Positions 1-6,334 of a stretch of 10,580 nt of DNA are shown here, piece by piece. The notes below the pieces were generated by a model, which saw only the letters and a list, made by a program, of their open reading frames with translations, made no database searches and had not been told where the DNA came from. How positions within the stretch are numbered: the stretch's first letter is position 1; each line of letters opens with the position of its first letter. Source of the stretch: PALSA-600 sp037142875 (GTDB taxonomy: Bacteria > Actinomycetota > Thermoleophilia > Gaiellales > Gaiellaceae); NCBI GenBank assembly GCA_037142875.1, contig JBAWZV010000020.1:1-10580 (forward strand), given 5' to 3'. The translations under genes and the position numbers were made by a program.

Positions 1-217
1 CCGGGCGGAGGCGAGAAGAGACCGTACCCGGCCGAGCTGAGTTCGCCCTCCTGGATCTGCCGTGGCTCTCTCTACCCGCCCCTGAGCGACACGGGGCCTG
101 CTTGTAGCACCGCGGAAATCCGCCGTCCCTCCGGCGTCCGGAGCAGCCGTTCGACCTCGCACCCGCACGGCCGCTCCGCCGCCGCAGGGCACGGCGCCGA
201 TCGTTCCAAACCTCGTC

Positions 218-421
218 GTGAACGACACTGAGACGCTCAGCGAGCGTCAGCGCGAGGTCCTCGGCCTGCTCGCCGAAGGCCTGACAGCCCGTGCGATCGC
301 CGCGCGTCTCGGCATCTCCGAGCCGACGGCGCGCAACCACATCCATGGCGTCCTTCGCCGGCTGAACTGCCACTCCCAGCTTGCGGCGGTCGCGCGTGCC
401 CGCGAGCGCCGGCTGCTCTAG
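218..421 (+). CDS. Short LuxR-type helix-turn-helix protein
   Basis: This is a 67-residue protein that is almost entirely a LuxR/GerE DNA-binding domain. The family pattern is clear: LSERQREVLGLLAEGLT (residues 7-23), then AIAARLGISEPTARNHI as the recognition helix-turn-helix, then VLRRLNCHSQLAAVARA. A DNA-binding transcription factor role is therefore likely. No sensor or receiver domain precedes it. The GTG at 218 is the first usual start codon after the in-frame stop at 83-85, so the frame is open for another 130 bases without a start. No Shine-Dalgarno sequence precedes 218, so it may be leaderless, or it may be the surviving tail of a longer regulator. It is convergent with the MFS gene, 20 bp apart. 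Bases 1-217 hold no gene I can support. The DNA-binding domain is certain; whether this is an intact gene is less so. Confidence 0.7.
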   Translation: MNDTETLSERQREVLGLLAEGLTARAIAARLGISEPTARNHIHGVLRRLNCHSQLAAVARARERRLL

Positions 422-441
422 CCGCCTCTGGACCCGTCGGC

Positions 442-1902
442 TCAGAACCCGGTGTCGATCGCCGGAGCGGCGTCCGGCACCTCGCCGTGCCCGAATGCGG
501 TGTGAACGGCCGGTCGCAGGAGGCCCGCGCCGAGCGATGCCGCGGAGACGGCGAAGATCGCGCCCACGATGAATGCGACGTGGTAGCCGCCGACGAGCGA
601 GACGAGATCGCGGTGGCCTGCGATGCGAAGAGCGTCGGTGCGGGCCGAGGCGATGCTTGCCAGCACGGCAAGACCGAGCGCGCCGCCCATCATGAACGCC
701 GTGTTGACGATGCCCGAGGCGAGCCCTGACTCCTCGGGCGCGACGTCGCCCATTGCCGCGAGCAGCATCGGGTTGAACGCGATTCCCGCACCGAACCCGA
801 GCAGGATCATGCTGGGCAGGACGTCTGTGAGGAAGCTCCCATCAACTGGCGCGCGGGCGAACAGGATGAGGCCCACCGAGGCTAGCCCGAGGCCGACACC
901 GAGAGGGCGACGGATGCCGAAGCGCATGACGAGCTTCGCCGAGACGCCGATCGACATCGCTCCCATGATCAGGTTCGACGGGAGAAAGGACAGGCCAACC
1001 TGCATCGGGCTGTAGCCGAGAACCAGCTGCAGGTAGAGCGCCGAGAGGAAGAACCAGGCAAACATCGCCGCCGCCCAGAGGACGCCCGTGAGGTTTGCGA
1101 TCGCGACGTTCCGCAGCTTGAAGAGCCGAAGCGGCATCAACGGCGCCGCGACCCGCGCCTCGATCGTCAGGAACGCGGCGAGCAGCGCCACGGCGCCGCC
1201 GAGGAGCCCGAGCGTCCGCGCAGAGCCCCAGCCTGACTGGTTCCCGTTGACGATCGCGTACACGGCGAGCATGAGTGCGGCGGTGACCGTCACTGCACCG
1301 CCGACGTCGATCCGCTGTGAGCTCGACGCCGTGTGCGCGCCCGGAAGGAGCTTGAGCGCCAACGCGACGACCACGACACCGATCGGGATGTTCACGAGGA
1401 AGATCCAGTGCCAGTCGAGCGAGCCCGTCAGCACGCCGCCGAGGAGCACGCCGATCGAGCCGCCGCCCGACGCGACGAAGCCGAAGACGCCCATCGCCTT
1501 CGCGCGCTCCCCCGGCTCGGTGAACAGGTTCATCATCAGCGAGAGCGACACAGCCGAGGCGATCGCGCCACCGACGCCCTGAACGGCGCGTGCACTCACG
1601 AGCAGACCCTGGGAGCTTGCGAGCCCGCAGGCAAGCGAGGCGACCGTGAACAGGGTGATCCCGGCCAGGAACAGGTTGCGATGGCCAAGCAGGTCACCGA
1701 GCCGCCCCCCGAGAAGCAGCAGCCCGCCGTAGGTGAGGAGGTACGCGTTGACGACCCAGGCAAGCGACGTGTCGGAGAACCCGAGATCCGCCTTGATCGA
1801 CGGCAGCGCGACGTTCACGATCGTCGCGTCGAGCACGATCATCAGCGTTCCAAGACACAGCACGTACAGCGCGAGCCAGCGGCTCCGGCCTTCCAGGGTC
1901 AT
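442..1902 (-). CDS. DHA2-type MFS drug/proton antiporter
   Basis: This 486-residue integral membrane transporter of the major facilitator superfamily most resembles the 14-helix DHA2 (EmrB/QacA) drug:proton antiporters. The first helix carries LDATIVNVALP (residues 24-34, motif D1). It is followed by WVVNAYLLTYGG and the loop 2-3 motif GGRLGDLLGHRNLF (65-78, motif A). ARAVQGVGGAI and LLGGVLTGSLDWHWIF match the motif C region and the conserved WRWIF-like segment. Length and the number of hydrophobic blocks fit 14 helices. I chose ATG 1902 because an AGGAAGG ribosome site lies just upstream and the first helix follows directly; the open frame to 2091 has no transporter character. It is the last gene of the minus-strand run, 85 bp after the secreted PF03640-type gene. 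The substrate cannot be read from the sequence. Confidence 0.93.
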   Translation of the reverse strand: MTLEGRSRWLALYVLCLGTLMIVLDATIVNVALPSIKADLGFSDTSLAWVVNAYLLTYGGLLLLGGRLGDLLGHRNLFLAGITLFTVASLACGLASSQGLLVSARAVQGVGGAIASAVSLSLMMNLFTEPGERAKAMGVFGFVASGGGSIGVLLGGVLTGSLDWHWIFLVNIPIGVVVVALALKLLPGAHTASSSQRIDVGGAVTVTAALMLAVYAIVNGNQSGWGSARTLGLLGGAVALLAAFLTIEARVAAPLMPLRLFKLRNVAIANLTGVLWAAAMFAWFFLSALYLQLVLGYSPMQVGLSFLPSNLIMGAMSIGVSAKLVMRFGIRRPLGVGLGLASVGLILFARAPVDGSFLTDVLPSMILLGFGAGIAFNPMLLAAMGDVAPEESGLASGIVNTAFMMGGALGLAVLASIASARTDALRIAGHRDLVSLVGGYHVAFIVGAIFAVSAASLGAGLLRPAVHTAFGHGEVPDAAPAIDTGF

Positions 1903-1987
1903 CCGTTCGTCCTTCCTCGTTGATCGACCGCGGGAGGATAGACCTCCGGGCCCGAGCCACCGCGCTTCAGGTGCCCCCGAAAGGGCG

Positions 1988-2611
1988 CTACATGCAGCCG
2001 TATCCGCCGGGGTTCTTGTCGCAGTCGCTCGGGATCGACGAGCCGCCACCGGAGCTCGAACCGCCGCTCGAGCTCGAGCCTGACCCCGCACTCGCGCCGG
2101 AGCTGGAGCTCTTCGAACCCGACGAGGTCGAGCTCTTGGAGCTGCTCGACGCCGAGGCCGCCTTCGTCACAACCGTCCCCGAGGGGGCCGAGATCGCGTG
2201 CCACACTCCACCCTCACCCTGGCCGGCTACGTCATCGGCCTTGTGATCGCCGGAGTACAGGTAGAGCGGCATGCCCTTGTAGGTCACCTGGACCTTGCCG
2301 TCCGGGCGCGTCACCGTCGCAAGGAGCGCCGAGGTGACGCCGGTGCCGGCGACGGGCTTCACGCCTGCGGAGACCACGAGCGGCGGCCAGTTCGTCGAAC
2401 ACGATCCGGTGCACCGAACGGCGCCCTTGGTCTCGAGAGCGTTGTGGTAAAGCGTGCGGCCGGCCGAGCTGACGAGGATCTTCCCGAGCACGCTGTTCTG
2501 TGAGCTGCGGACAGAGGTCGCGGTAGCCGCGACGGCACCTGCGGTCACGCCGAGGCAGACGAGGAGCACGAGCCCCGCCAACCGACCTCTCATCTCGCGC
2601 CGAGCGCTCAC
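1988..2611 (-). CDS. Secreted PF03640-type protein with Ser/Gly-rich tail
   Basis: This 207-residue exported protein is of the COG4315/PF03640 'secreted repeat' type, a family of unknown function common in actinobacteria. Residues 1-32 form a signal peptide: a basic start, a hydrophobic core, and AGAVAATA as a plausible signal peptidase I site. No convincing lipobox is seen. The family motifs are GRTLYHNALE (51-60), CTGSCSTNWPPL (67-78) and YKGMPLYLYSGD (111-122), the last followed by a GQGEGGVWHAI segment. Residues 152-194 are nearly all Ser, Gly, Ala and Lys, a flexible or wall-spanning linker. The protein ends in a short cap with two cysteines (C197, C206). I chose GTG 2611 because an AGGAGGA ribosome site sits 7 nt upstream; the ATG at 2593 lacks such spacing. 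An extracytoplasmic role is likely, but the biochemical function is unknown. Confidence 0.85.
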   Translation of the reverse strand: MSARREMRGRLAGLVLLVCLGVTAGAVAATATSVRSSQNSVLGKILVSSAGRTLYHNALETKGAVRCTGSCSTNWPPLVVSAGVKPVAGTGVTSALLATVTRPDGKVQVTYKGMPLYLYSGDHKADDVAGQGEGGVWHAISAPSGTVVTKAASASSSSKSSTSSGSKSSSSGASAGSGSSSSGGSSSGGGSSIPSDCDKNPGGYGCM

Positions 2612-2668
2612 TGCCCATTCCTCCTCAGTCGAACCCTGACAACCAGCGTACGCCCCTCGCTGAGCTGC

Positions 2669-2692
2669 GGCAAGGGTCGGCCCGGCCTTGCC
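2669..2692 (-). repeat. Inverted repeat just after the beta-propeller stop codon
   Basis: A perfect 7-bp inverted repeat (CCTTGCC pairing with GGCAAGG) with a 10-nt GC-rich loop starts two bases after the TAG of the beta-propeller gene. There is no U-tract on the minus-strand side. It could be a weak terminator, an attenuator or an mRNA-stability hairpin that separates the propeller gene from the next one. Chance cannot be excluded in DNA of this GC content. Confidence 0.3.
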
Positions 2693-2693
2693 C

Positions 2694-3656
2694 CTACCGG
2701 ACGTTTGTCCAGCTCTGGCCACCGTCGGCACTGCGCCAGACGGAGCGGTCAAAGCCGACGGCGTAGGCGATTTCGGGCTTGCTCGGCGAGTAGGCAACCG
2801 GGCCGAACATCGTCGTCGACTGCAGAACGAGACGCCAGGTCAATCCCCCGTCGGTTGACCTGACAACGCCGATGCTCGTCATGAGCACCGTCTTCGCATC
2901 GTCCGGCTTGACGGCGTACTCCATCACCATCTTGCCGCCGCGCGAGTCCTTGAACCCGGTCTTGCTCCACGTCGTGCCGTCCACGCTCGTGAACGGGCCG
3001 CTGTCCATGTCCCCCGCGACGACACGGCCGCCGTCGGTGTAGGCGAAGGCCCAGGGTGCGACACCGAGCTTCTTCGAGACGAGCTGGAACGACGCTGCGG
3101 TATCGGTCGAGCGGTAGAGCGCTCCCGTGTTGAGCAGCAGGTAGAGCGACGCCGGATTCGCCGGATCGACCGCGAGCGCCTGGATCGCGGTCGCGATCAG
3201 GCCGGTCGGATGCACCTCGCGCCAGGTCTTCCCGTCGTCGGCGCTGATGGCGACGACAGGAGCGCCGTCGGCGACGGTGCGCCCTGTTCCCTTGCGCGCC
3301 ACGGCGCCGGTCACACTCTTGGCCTTCGCCCCGGCCGCGACCATCGACGAGCCGAGGTCGACGATGCTGGTCGTGTTGATGCCCTTGAGACCCGCTGGCT
3401 TCCAGGTCTTGCCGCCGTCGGCAGAGCGTGTGAGTCCGCTGCTCATGCCGAGTACGACGACGTTGGGATCCGACGGGCCGACGGCGACCGCCCAGTACCA
3501 GGGGTCGAACGGGGCTGTCTGCGCCACCGTCGCCGGCGCCACGGTCGGCGTCGTGACCGGCGTCGGCTTCGAGATCGCGCCGAGCGCCATGAACGCCGCC
3601 GCGAACATGGCGACCAGGCCGGCGATGAGCAGTCGCTTGCGCACGATTGGCGTCAT
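2694..3656 (-). CDS. Exported or anchored Asp-box (BNR-like) beta-propeller protein
   Basis: This 320-residue protein has a basic N-terminus and one hydrophobic segment (about residues 9-28), which is either a signal peptide or an anchor. A Pro/Thr/Val-rich linker (30-48) follows, and then a beta-propeller. Six Asp-box motifs (S-x-D-x-G-x-T-W type) are visible: SADGGKTW 78-85, SADDGKTW 138-145, STDTAASF 183-190 (degenerate), SVDGTTW 224-230, STDGGLTW 267-274 and SADGGQSW 309-316. The spacing fits a six-bladed propeller like the BNR/sortilin/YCF48-like families. Sialidase catalytic residues cannot be assigned, so hydrolase activity should not be assumed; a binding or assembly role is equally likely. 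ATG 3656 has an excellent GGAGGAGGT site 5 nt upstream. It begins 37 bp after the DUF3343 gene and may belong to the same transcript. Confidence 0.87.
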   Translation of the reverse strand: MTPIVRKRLLIAGLVAMFAAAFMALGAISKPTPVTTPTVAPATVAQTAPFDPWYWAVAVGPSDPNVVVLGMSSGLTRSADGGKTWKPAGLKGINTTSIVDLGSSMVAAGAKAKSVTGAVARKGTGRTVADGAPVVAISADDGKTWREVHPTGLIATAIQALAVDPANPASLYLLLNTGALYRSTDTAASFQLVSKKLGVAPWAFAYTDGGRVVAGDMDSGPFTSVDGTTWSKTGFKDSRGGKMVMEYAVKPDDAKTVLMTSIGVVRSTDGGLTWRLVLQSTTMFGPVAYSPSKPEIAYAVGFDRSVWRSADGGQSWTNVR

Positions 3657-3693
3657 GTCGTACCTCCTCCGAACGTAAGCCGTGCCGAGGCCA

Positions 3694-3975
3694 TCATGGC
3701 TCGCGCGCGGTCGACTGCTGGAACGAGCCGGTCGCCTGACCTTCTGCGTCAAGGGCGTAACGGTGGATCGCCTCGTAGCGGATCTTCGACTCGCCAAGAA
3801 GCCGTGCCACGTCGGGCTCGTCCTCCCAGAGGAACGCGACGGCGACCCCGCAGTTCGGGCTCACCTCGCGTGGCCCGGGGACGAGCCTCGCAGAGAGACC
3901 GGCCCGTTGCAGGACACGCTCGGAGCGCATCGCGTGCTCCGAGGCGAAGAACGAGACAACGCCGCCCCAGTTCAT
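3694..3975 (-). CDS. DUF3343 Se/S carrier-like protein
   Basis: This small 93-residue soluble protein matches the DUF3343 (PF11823) 'putative Se/S carrier-like' family. The diagnostic stretch is LVPGPREVSPNCGVAVAF (residues 31-48), where family members typically have a P-x-PRE-x-S-x-x-CG pattern. Cys42 would be the atom-carrying residue. The N-terminal GGVVSFFASEHAMRSERVL also fits the fold, in which a short beta strand leads into a helix. Its ATG overlaps the cysteine desulfurase stop in an ATGA, so the two are probably translationally coupled. This supports a role in receiving selenium or sulfur from that enzyme. The role is inferred from the family's conserved company with yedE, csd-type genes and selenium-dependent molybdenum hydroxylases. 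The last 15 or so residues are outside the recognisable domain. Confidence 0.88.
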   Translation of the reverse strand: MNWGGVVSFFASEHAMRSERVLQRAGLSARLVPGPREVSPNCGVAVAFLWEDEPDVARLLGESKIRYEAIHRYALDAEGQATGSFQQSTAREP

Positions 3976-5159
3976 GCGATCGCCCGCGAGGCGGCGGCGC
4001 GAGCGCGCTCGGCGATCACGCGCAGGCCTTCGACTGCGGTGTCGAGATCCTGCTCGGTCGTCTCCATCCCCCACGAGAGCCGGAGGGTTCCCTCAGGCGC
4101 CGTCCCGAGCGACCGATGAGCGGCGGGAGCGCAGTGGAGCCCGGCCCGGGTCATCACGCCCCACTCGTCGTCGAGCATCCGAGCGGCCGTCGAGCACGGG
4201 ATGCCGTCGATCGTGACGGAGGCGATTCCGACGCTCCGATCCGGATCGACCGGCCCCTGCATCGTGATGCCGGGGACATCGGCGAGCGCGTCGCGGAAGT
4301 GCCGCCCCAGAGCCGTCGCGCGAGCGTGAATGAGGTCGAGGCCCGTCTCGTGGAGGAACTGGGCGGCGGCGCCGAGGGCGACGATCCCGGTCATGTTCGG
4401 CGTGCCGCTCTCGTAACGGTCCGGGGCGAAGTCGGGCTGATACTCGGACTCGGAGAGGCTGCCGGTGCCCCCGCGCAGCAGCGGCTCGATCTCGACGCCA
4501 GGCGCCAGGTAGAGCAGCCCTGTCCCTGATGGGCCGAGAAGCCCCTTGTGGCCAGGCATGGCAACTGCGGCCGCGCCGAGCGCGGTGAGTGAGAGCGGGA
4601 CGTGGCCGGCGCTCTGCGAGGCATCGACGATCAGGTGATGGCCTGCCTCGCGCGCGATCGCCGCCATCTCTGCGATCGGCAGGAGCACGCCGGTCACGTT
4701 CGATGCGTGGGTGGCGACCGCGAAGCAGTCGCCTGGGGCACGGAGGCGCGCGGCCCACTCGTCCAGGTCAATCTCACCGGTGTTGCCGTCGGTCGCGACG
4801 ACCTCGACCGTGCAGGCGCCGCGCTGCTCGAGGCCGCGCAGCGGGCGCATGACCGAGTTGTGCTCGAGCGAGGTCGTGACGATCCTGACACCGTCGACTG
4901 CCATGCCGGAGATCGCGAGGTTGAGTGCCTCGGTTGCGTTCTTGGTGAAGATCAGCTCGTCGGGTGACTCGGCAACCAGGAGGTCGGCGAGCTGCTCACG
5001 GGCAAGGCTGACGGCCCGGGAGGAGGCGATCGAGCGCCGATGGCCGGAGCGGCCGACGTTGCCACCTGCCGTCTCGAGGAAGTTGAGGATCGACTCGAGC
5101 ACGACGGGCGGCTTCGGCCATGACGTCGCAGCATGGTCGAGGTAGACCTCGCCGATCAC
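3972..5159 (-). CDS. Cysteine desulfurase/selenocysteine lyase-like aminotransferase class V
   Basis: This 395-residue PLP enzyme is of the group that includes SufS/CsdB-type desulfurases, closest in style to the 'cysteine desulfurase family protein' TIGR01977. It would release sulfur from cysteine, or selenium from selenocysteine, as an enzyme-bound persulfide or selenide. Visible landmarks are YLDHAATSWPKPP at the N-terminus, LEHNS with His100, the PLP-pyridine Asp179 in LIVDASQSAG, and the Schiff-base Lys205 in MPGHKGLLGPSGTGLLY. RYESGTPNM (249-256) and the thiol nucleophile Cys343 in RAGLHCAP complete the set. The full set implies an active enzyme of normal length. I chose GTG 5159, which overlaps the yedE C-half stop in a GTGA; the longer frame to 5441 is antisense-like and Arg-rich. 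Family members next to YedE and DUF3343 are the ones linked to selenium-dependent molybdenum hydroxylases. Confidence 0.94.
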   Translation of the reverse strand: MIGEVYLDHAATSWPKPPVVLESILNFLETAGGNVGRSGHRRSIASSRAVSLAREQLADLLVAESPDELIFTKNATEALNLAISGMAVDGVRIVTTSLEHNSVMRPLRGLEQRGACTVEVVATDGNTGEIDLDEWAARLRAPGDCFAVATHASNVTGVLLPIAEMAAIAREAGHHLIVDASQSAGHVPLSLTALGAAAVAMPGHKGLLGPSGTGLLYLAPGVEIEPLLRGGTGSLSESEYQPDFAPDRYESGTPNMTGIVALGAAAQFLHETGLDLIHARATALGRHFRDALADVPGITMQGPVDPDRSVGIASVTIDGIPCSTAARMLDDEWGVMTRAGLHCAPAAHRSLGTAPEGTLRLSWGMETTEQDLDTAVEGLRVIAERARAAASRAIA

Positions 5160-5593
5160 TGTGTCCAGCCGCCGATCGTCGGAGAGATCCAGCTCATGTA
5201 GATCACGGCCGCGAGGTAGAAGCCGGCGAGGAAGGCCCAGGCTCCGACACGTCCCTGACCTGCGAGCACGTGCTGGCGGAGTGGGCAGGCGCCGGAGAAC
5301 GTGGCGATCAGCCCGAGCAGGATGCCGCCAACCAGCACAGCGATCACCGCGCGGATTCCGGACGGCGTCGTCCCGGCCGCGAGCACCCCGTGGGCGACAC
5401 GGCTGCCGTCGATGAGGTGGAGCGCGCCGAAGACGACCCACGAGCCGACCAGCATCGCACCGACCCCCTTAAGGAGCGCCGTGTCGCGGACGAGCACGTA
5501 GTCGCGCAGACCGCCGATGGTGCACATCCGGGAACGCTGCGCGAGGTAGCCGACGATCAGGCCGACGCCAAGTGAGGCGAACGAGACGATCAT
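5156..5593 (-). CDS. yedE: YedE selenium/sulfur transporter, C-terminal half as separate protein
   Basis: This 145-residue membrane protein has about four hydrophobic segments (roughly 3-18, 41-60, 80-98 and 117-136). It matches the C-terminal half of YedE/YeeE (PF04143) proteins. The key motifs are YLAQRSRMCTIGGLRDYVL (16-34, Cys24) and SGACPLRQHVLAGQG (100-114, Cys103). They correspond to the QRSRLC-x-x-GG-x-RD and GCPLRQ-x-x-x-AG-E-G motifs of the selenium-associated YedE form. The conserved cysteines would handle Se or S species at the membrane. The ATG overlaps the stop of the N-terminal half (ATGA), and the two proteins together (301 residues) approach the length of a single-chain YedE of about 350. 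It is followed by the cysteine desulfurase with a GTGA overlap. A transport role in Se or S supply is inferred from family and context. Confidence 0.88.
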   Translation of the reverse strand: MIVSFASLGVGLIVGYLAQRSRMCTIGGLRDYVLVRDTALLKGVGAMLVGSWVVFGALHLIDGSRVAHGVLAAGTTPSGIRAVIAVLVGGILLGLIATFSGACPLRQHVLAGQGRVGAWAFLAGFYLAAVIYMSWISPTIGGWTQ

Positions 5594-6060
5594 CGGCGTG
5601 CCGCCCAACGCATCGAGAGGGTCGCAACGACGATCCCGGTAGCAACGCCCATCAGAGCGAGCACCGCAGCGACGTCCCCGTACCCGGTGCGGATGATGAT
5701 CCGAGTCGGGCAGCCCCCGACAAAGAGCGCGGCACCCATCGCGAGCGCGCCGAAGACGAACTGCCGGACGTTGCCGCCGAGATTGATCGAGCCGAACTCG
5801 CCGTTTCGCCTCGAGGCGAGGAACGAGCCGAGCACGAGCCCAACGACCGTGAGAATCGGCCACGATCCACCCGGTGACGCGACGTAGAGCTTGGCGCCCT
5901 CGACGTGGTTCAGAAACCAGTCGGCGAGGTCACGGCCGTGACAGGCAGAGCACAGCCCGTAAGCAGTCGGCGGCGACATCTTTCCCCACTGGCCGACAGC
6001 ACCGGCAAGCGCGGCGGCGGCGATCCCGTAGAAGATCGGTGACCGGGCCCAACGGCTCAT
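5590..6060 (-). CDS. yedE: YedE selenium/sulfur transporter, N-terminal half as separate protein
   Basis: This 156-residue membrane protein matches the N-terminal half of YedE. After a first hydrophobic segment (residues 10-24) comes AYGLCSACHGRDLADW (33-48), equivalent to the MGICVACFIRD-type motif with its Cys-x-x-Cys pair (C37, C40). Then follow a GLVLGSFLAS helix, NGEFGSINLGG, and VGGCPTRIIIRTGYGD (114-129, Cys117), equivalent to LGCPLRM-x-LRL-x-GGD. A final helix ends at TLSMRWAARR. I chose ATG 6060, which gives the short N-terminus usual in YedE; the frame stays open to 6225, but that stretch is Arg/Pro-rich and unlike the family. No clear ribosome site precedes 6060, which fits coupling to an upstream ORF that ends at 6057. 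A His replaces the aromatic residue often seen after the Cys pair. Confidence 0.87.
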   Translation of the reverse strand: MSRWARSPIFYGIAAAALAGAVGQWGKMSPPTAYGLCSACHGRDLADWFLNHVEGAKLYVASPGGSWPILTVVGLVLGSFLASRRNGEFGSINLGGNVRQFVFGALAMGAALFVGGCPTRIIIRTGYGDVAAVLALMGVATGIVVATLSMRWAARR

Positions 6061-6110
6061 CGGCGGAAGACTACGAGATCGGTCGACGGGGTAGCCGGGA
6101 GGCAACTCAT
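6057..6110 (-). CDS. Possible 17-codon coupling ORF before yedE
   Basis: A tiny ORF encoding MSCLPATPSTDLVVFRR overlaps the stop of the 52-residue ORF (ATGA) and also the start of the yedE N-half (ATGA). It bridges a gap with no ribosome site of its own. It could serve only to hand ribosomes from one gene to the next. The peptide shows no known motif and its length is within chance. Confidence 0.2.
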   Translation of the reverse strand: MSCLPATPSTDLVVFRR

Positions 6111-6265
6111 GAGGCGCACGACGTCGACGCGCCGCCTGCCGGCGTTGCGGCAGCAGAGTCGGTCGGTATGAGTCGAAGCCCGCCGCCGAGAACGAGTGCG
6201 GCGACGAGGAGGCTCGCAAGCGCATGGGCCCGAACGGGCCGTGGAACGATCTTCGTGATCAGCAT
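6107..6265 (-). CDS. Possible small secreted or single-pass membrane protein at head of the yedE run
   Basis: This 52-residue ORF runs from ATG 6265 to TGA 6107. The layout is that of a signal peptide or single-pass membrane protein: a basic N-terminus (LITKIVPRPVRAH), a hydrophobic block (ALASLLVAALVLGGGL, residues 15-30) and a short Ala/Thr/Ser tail with one Cys near the end (STSCAS). An in-frame TAG lies upstream and no alternative start codon intervenes. The ribosome site is weak. Support comes from position: it fills the only unexplained gap before yedE and its stop is chained by ATGA to the next ORF. Against it are its length, lack of a recognised family and a lower G/C third-position use (about 70%) than I would expect of neighbouring genes. 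I do not recognise a function. Confidence 0.4.
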   Translation of the reverse strand: MLITKIVPRPVRAHALASLLVAALVLGGGLRLIPTDSAAATPAGGASTSCAS

Positions 6266-6334
6266 CGCAGGTCTCGTGTCCTACCACGCCTGCACGAGCC
6301 TTCCTCGCACGCGGTCGCCGGGCGCATGAAGGGC

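Noticed and set aside
129..143. Inverted repeat CTCCG-GCGTC-CGGAG upstream of the LuxR gene
   Set aside because: The 5-bp arms are expected by chance at this GC content and no matching second copy is seen.
2030..2158. Repetitive GAGCTCGAGC-like DNA as a tandem repeat or array
   Set aside because: It is simply the Ser/Gly codon run of the PF03640-type protein's tail; there is no regular unit or spacer pattern.
3210..4529. A 439-codon open frame on the plus strand
   Set aside because: It lies antisense to the propeller, DUF3343 and desulfurase genes. It is Arg/Gly/Pro-rich with no domain, and is typical of high-GC shadow frames.
6107..6109. TGA at the end of the 52-residue ORF as a possible selenocysteine codon, given the selenium context
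   Set aside because: Read-through adds only a short Arg/Pro-rich tail before a TAG, no SECIS-like hairpin is evident, and selenium hydroxylase cofactor pathways do not need selenocysteine insertion.
6273..6298. CTCGTG/CACGAG inverted repeat between paralog A and the yedE run as a terminator
   Set aside because: The stem is only 6 bp with a 14-nt loop and no U-tract, so a terminator is not supported.
5874..6329. Plus-strand 151-codon frame across the yedE head region, ending in a hydrophobic stretch
   Set aside because: Most of it is antisense to yedE and Arg-rich. The minus-strand small ORF explains the hydrophobic stretch better and is linked to the operon by overlaps.
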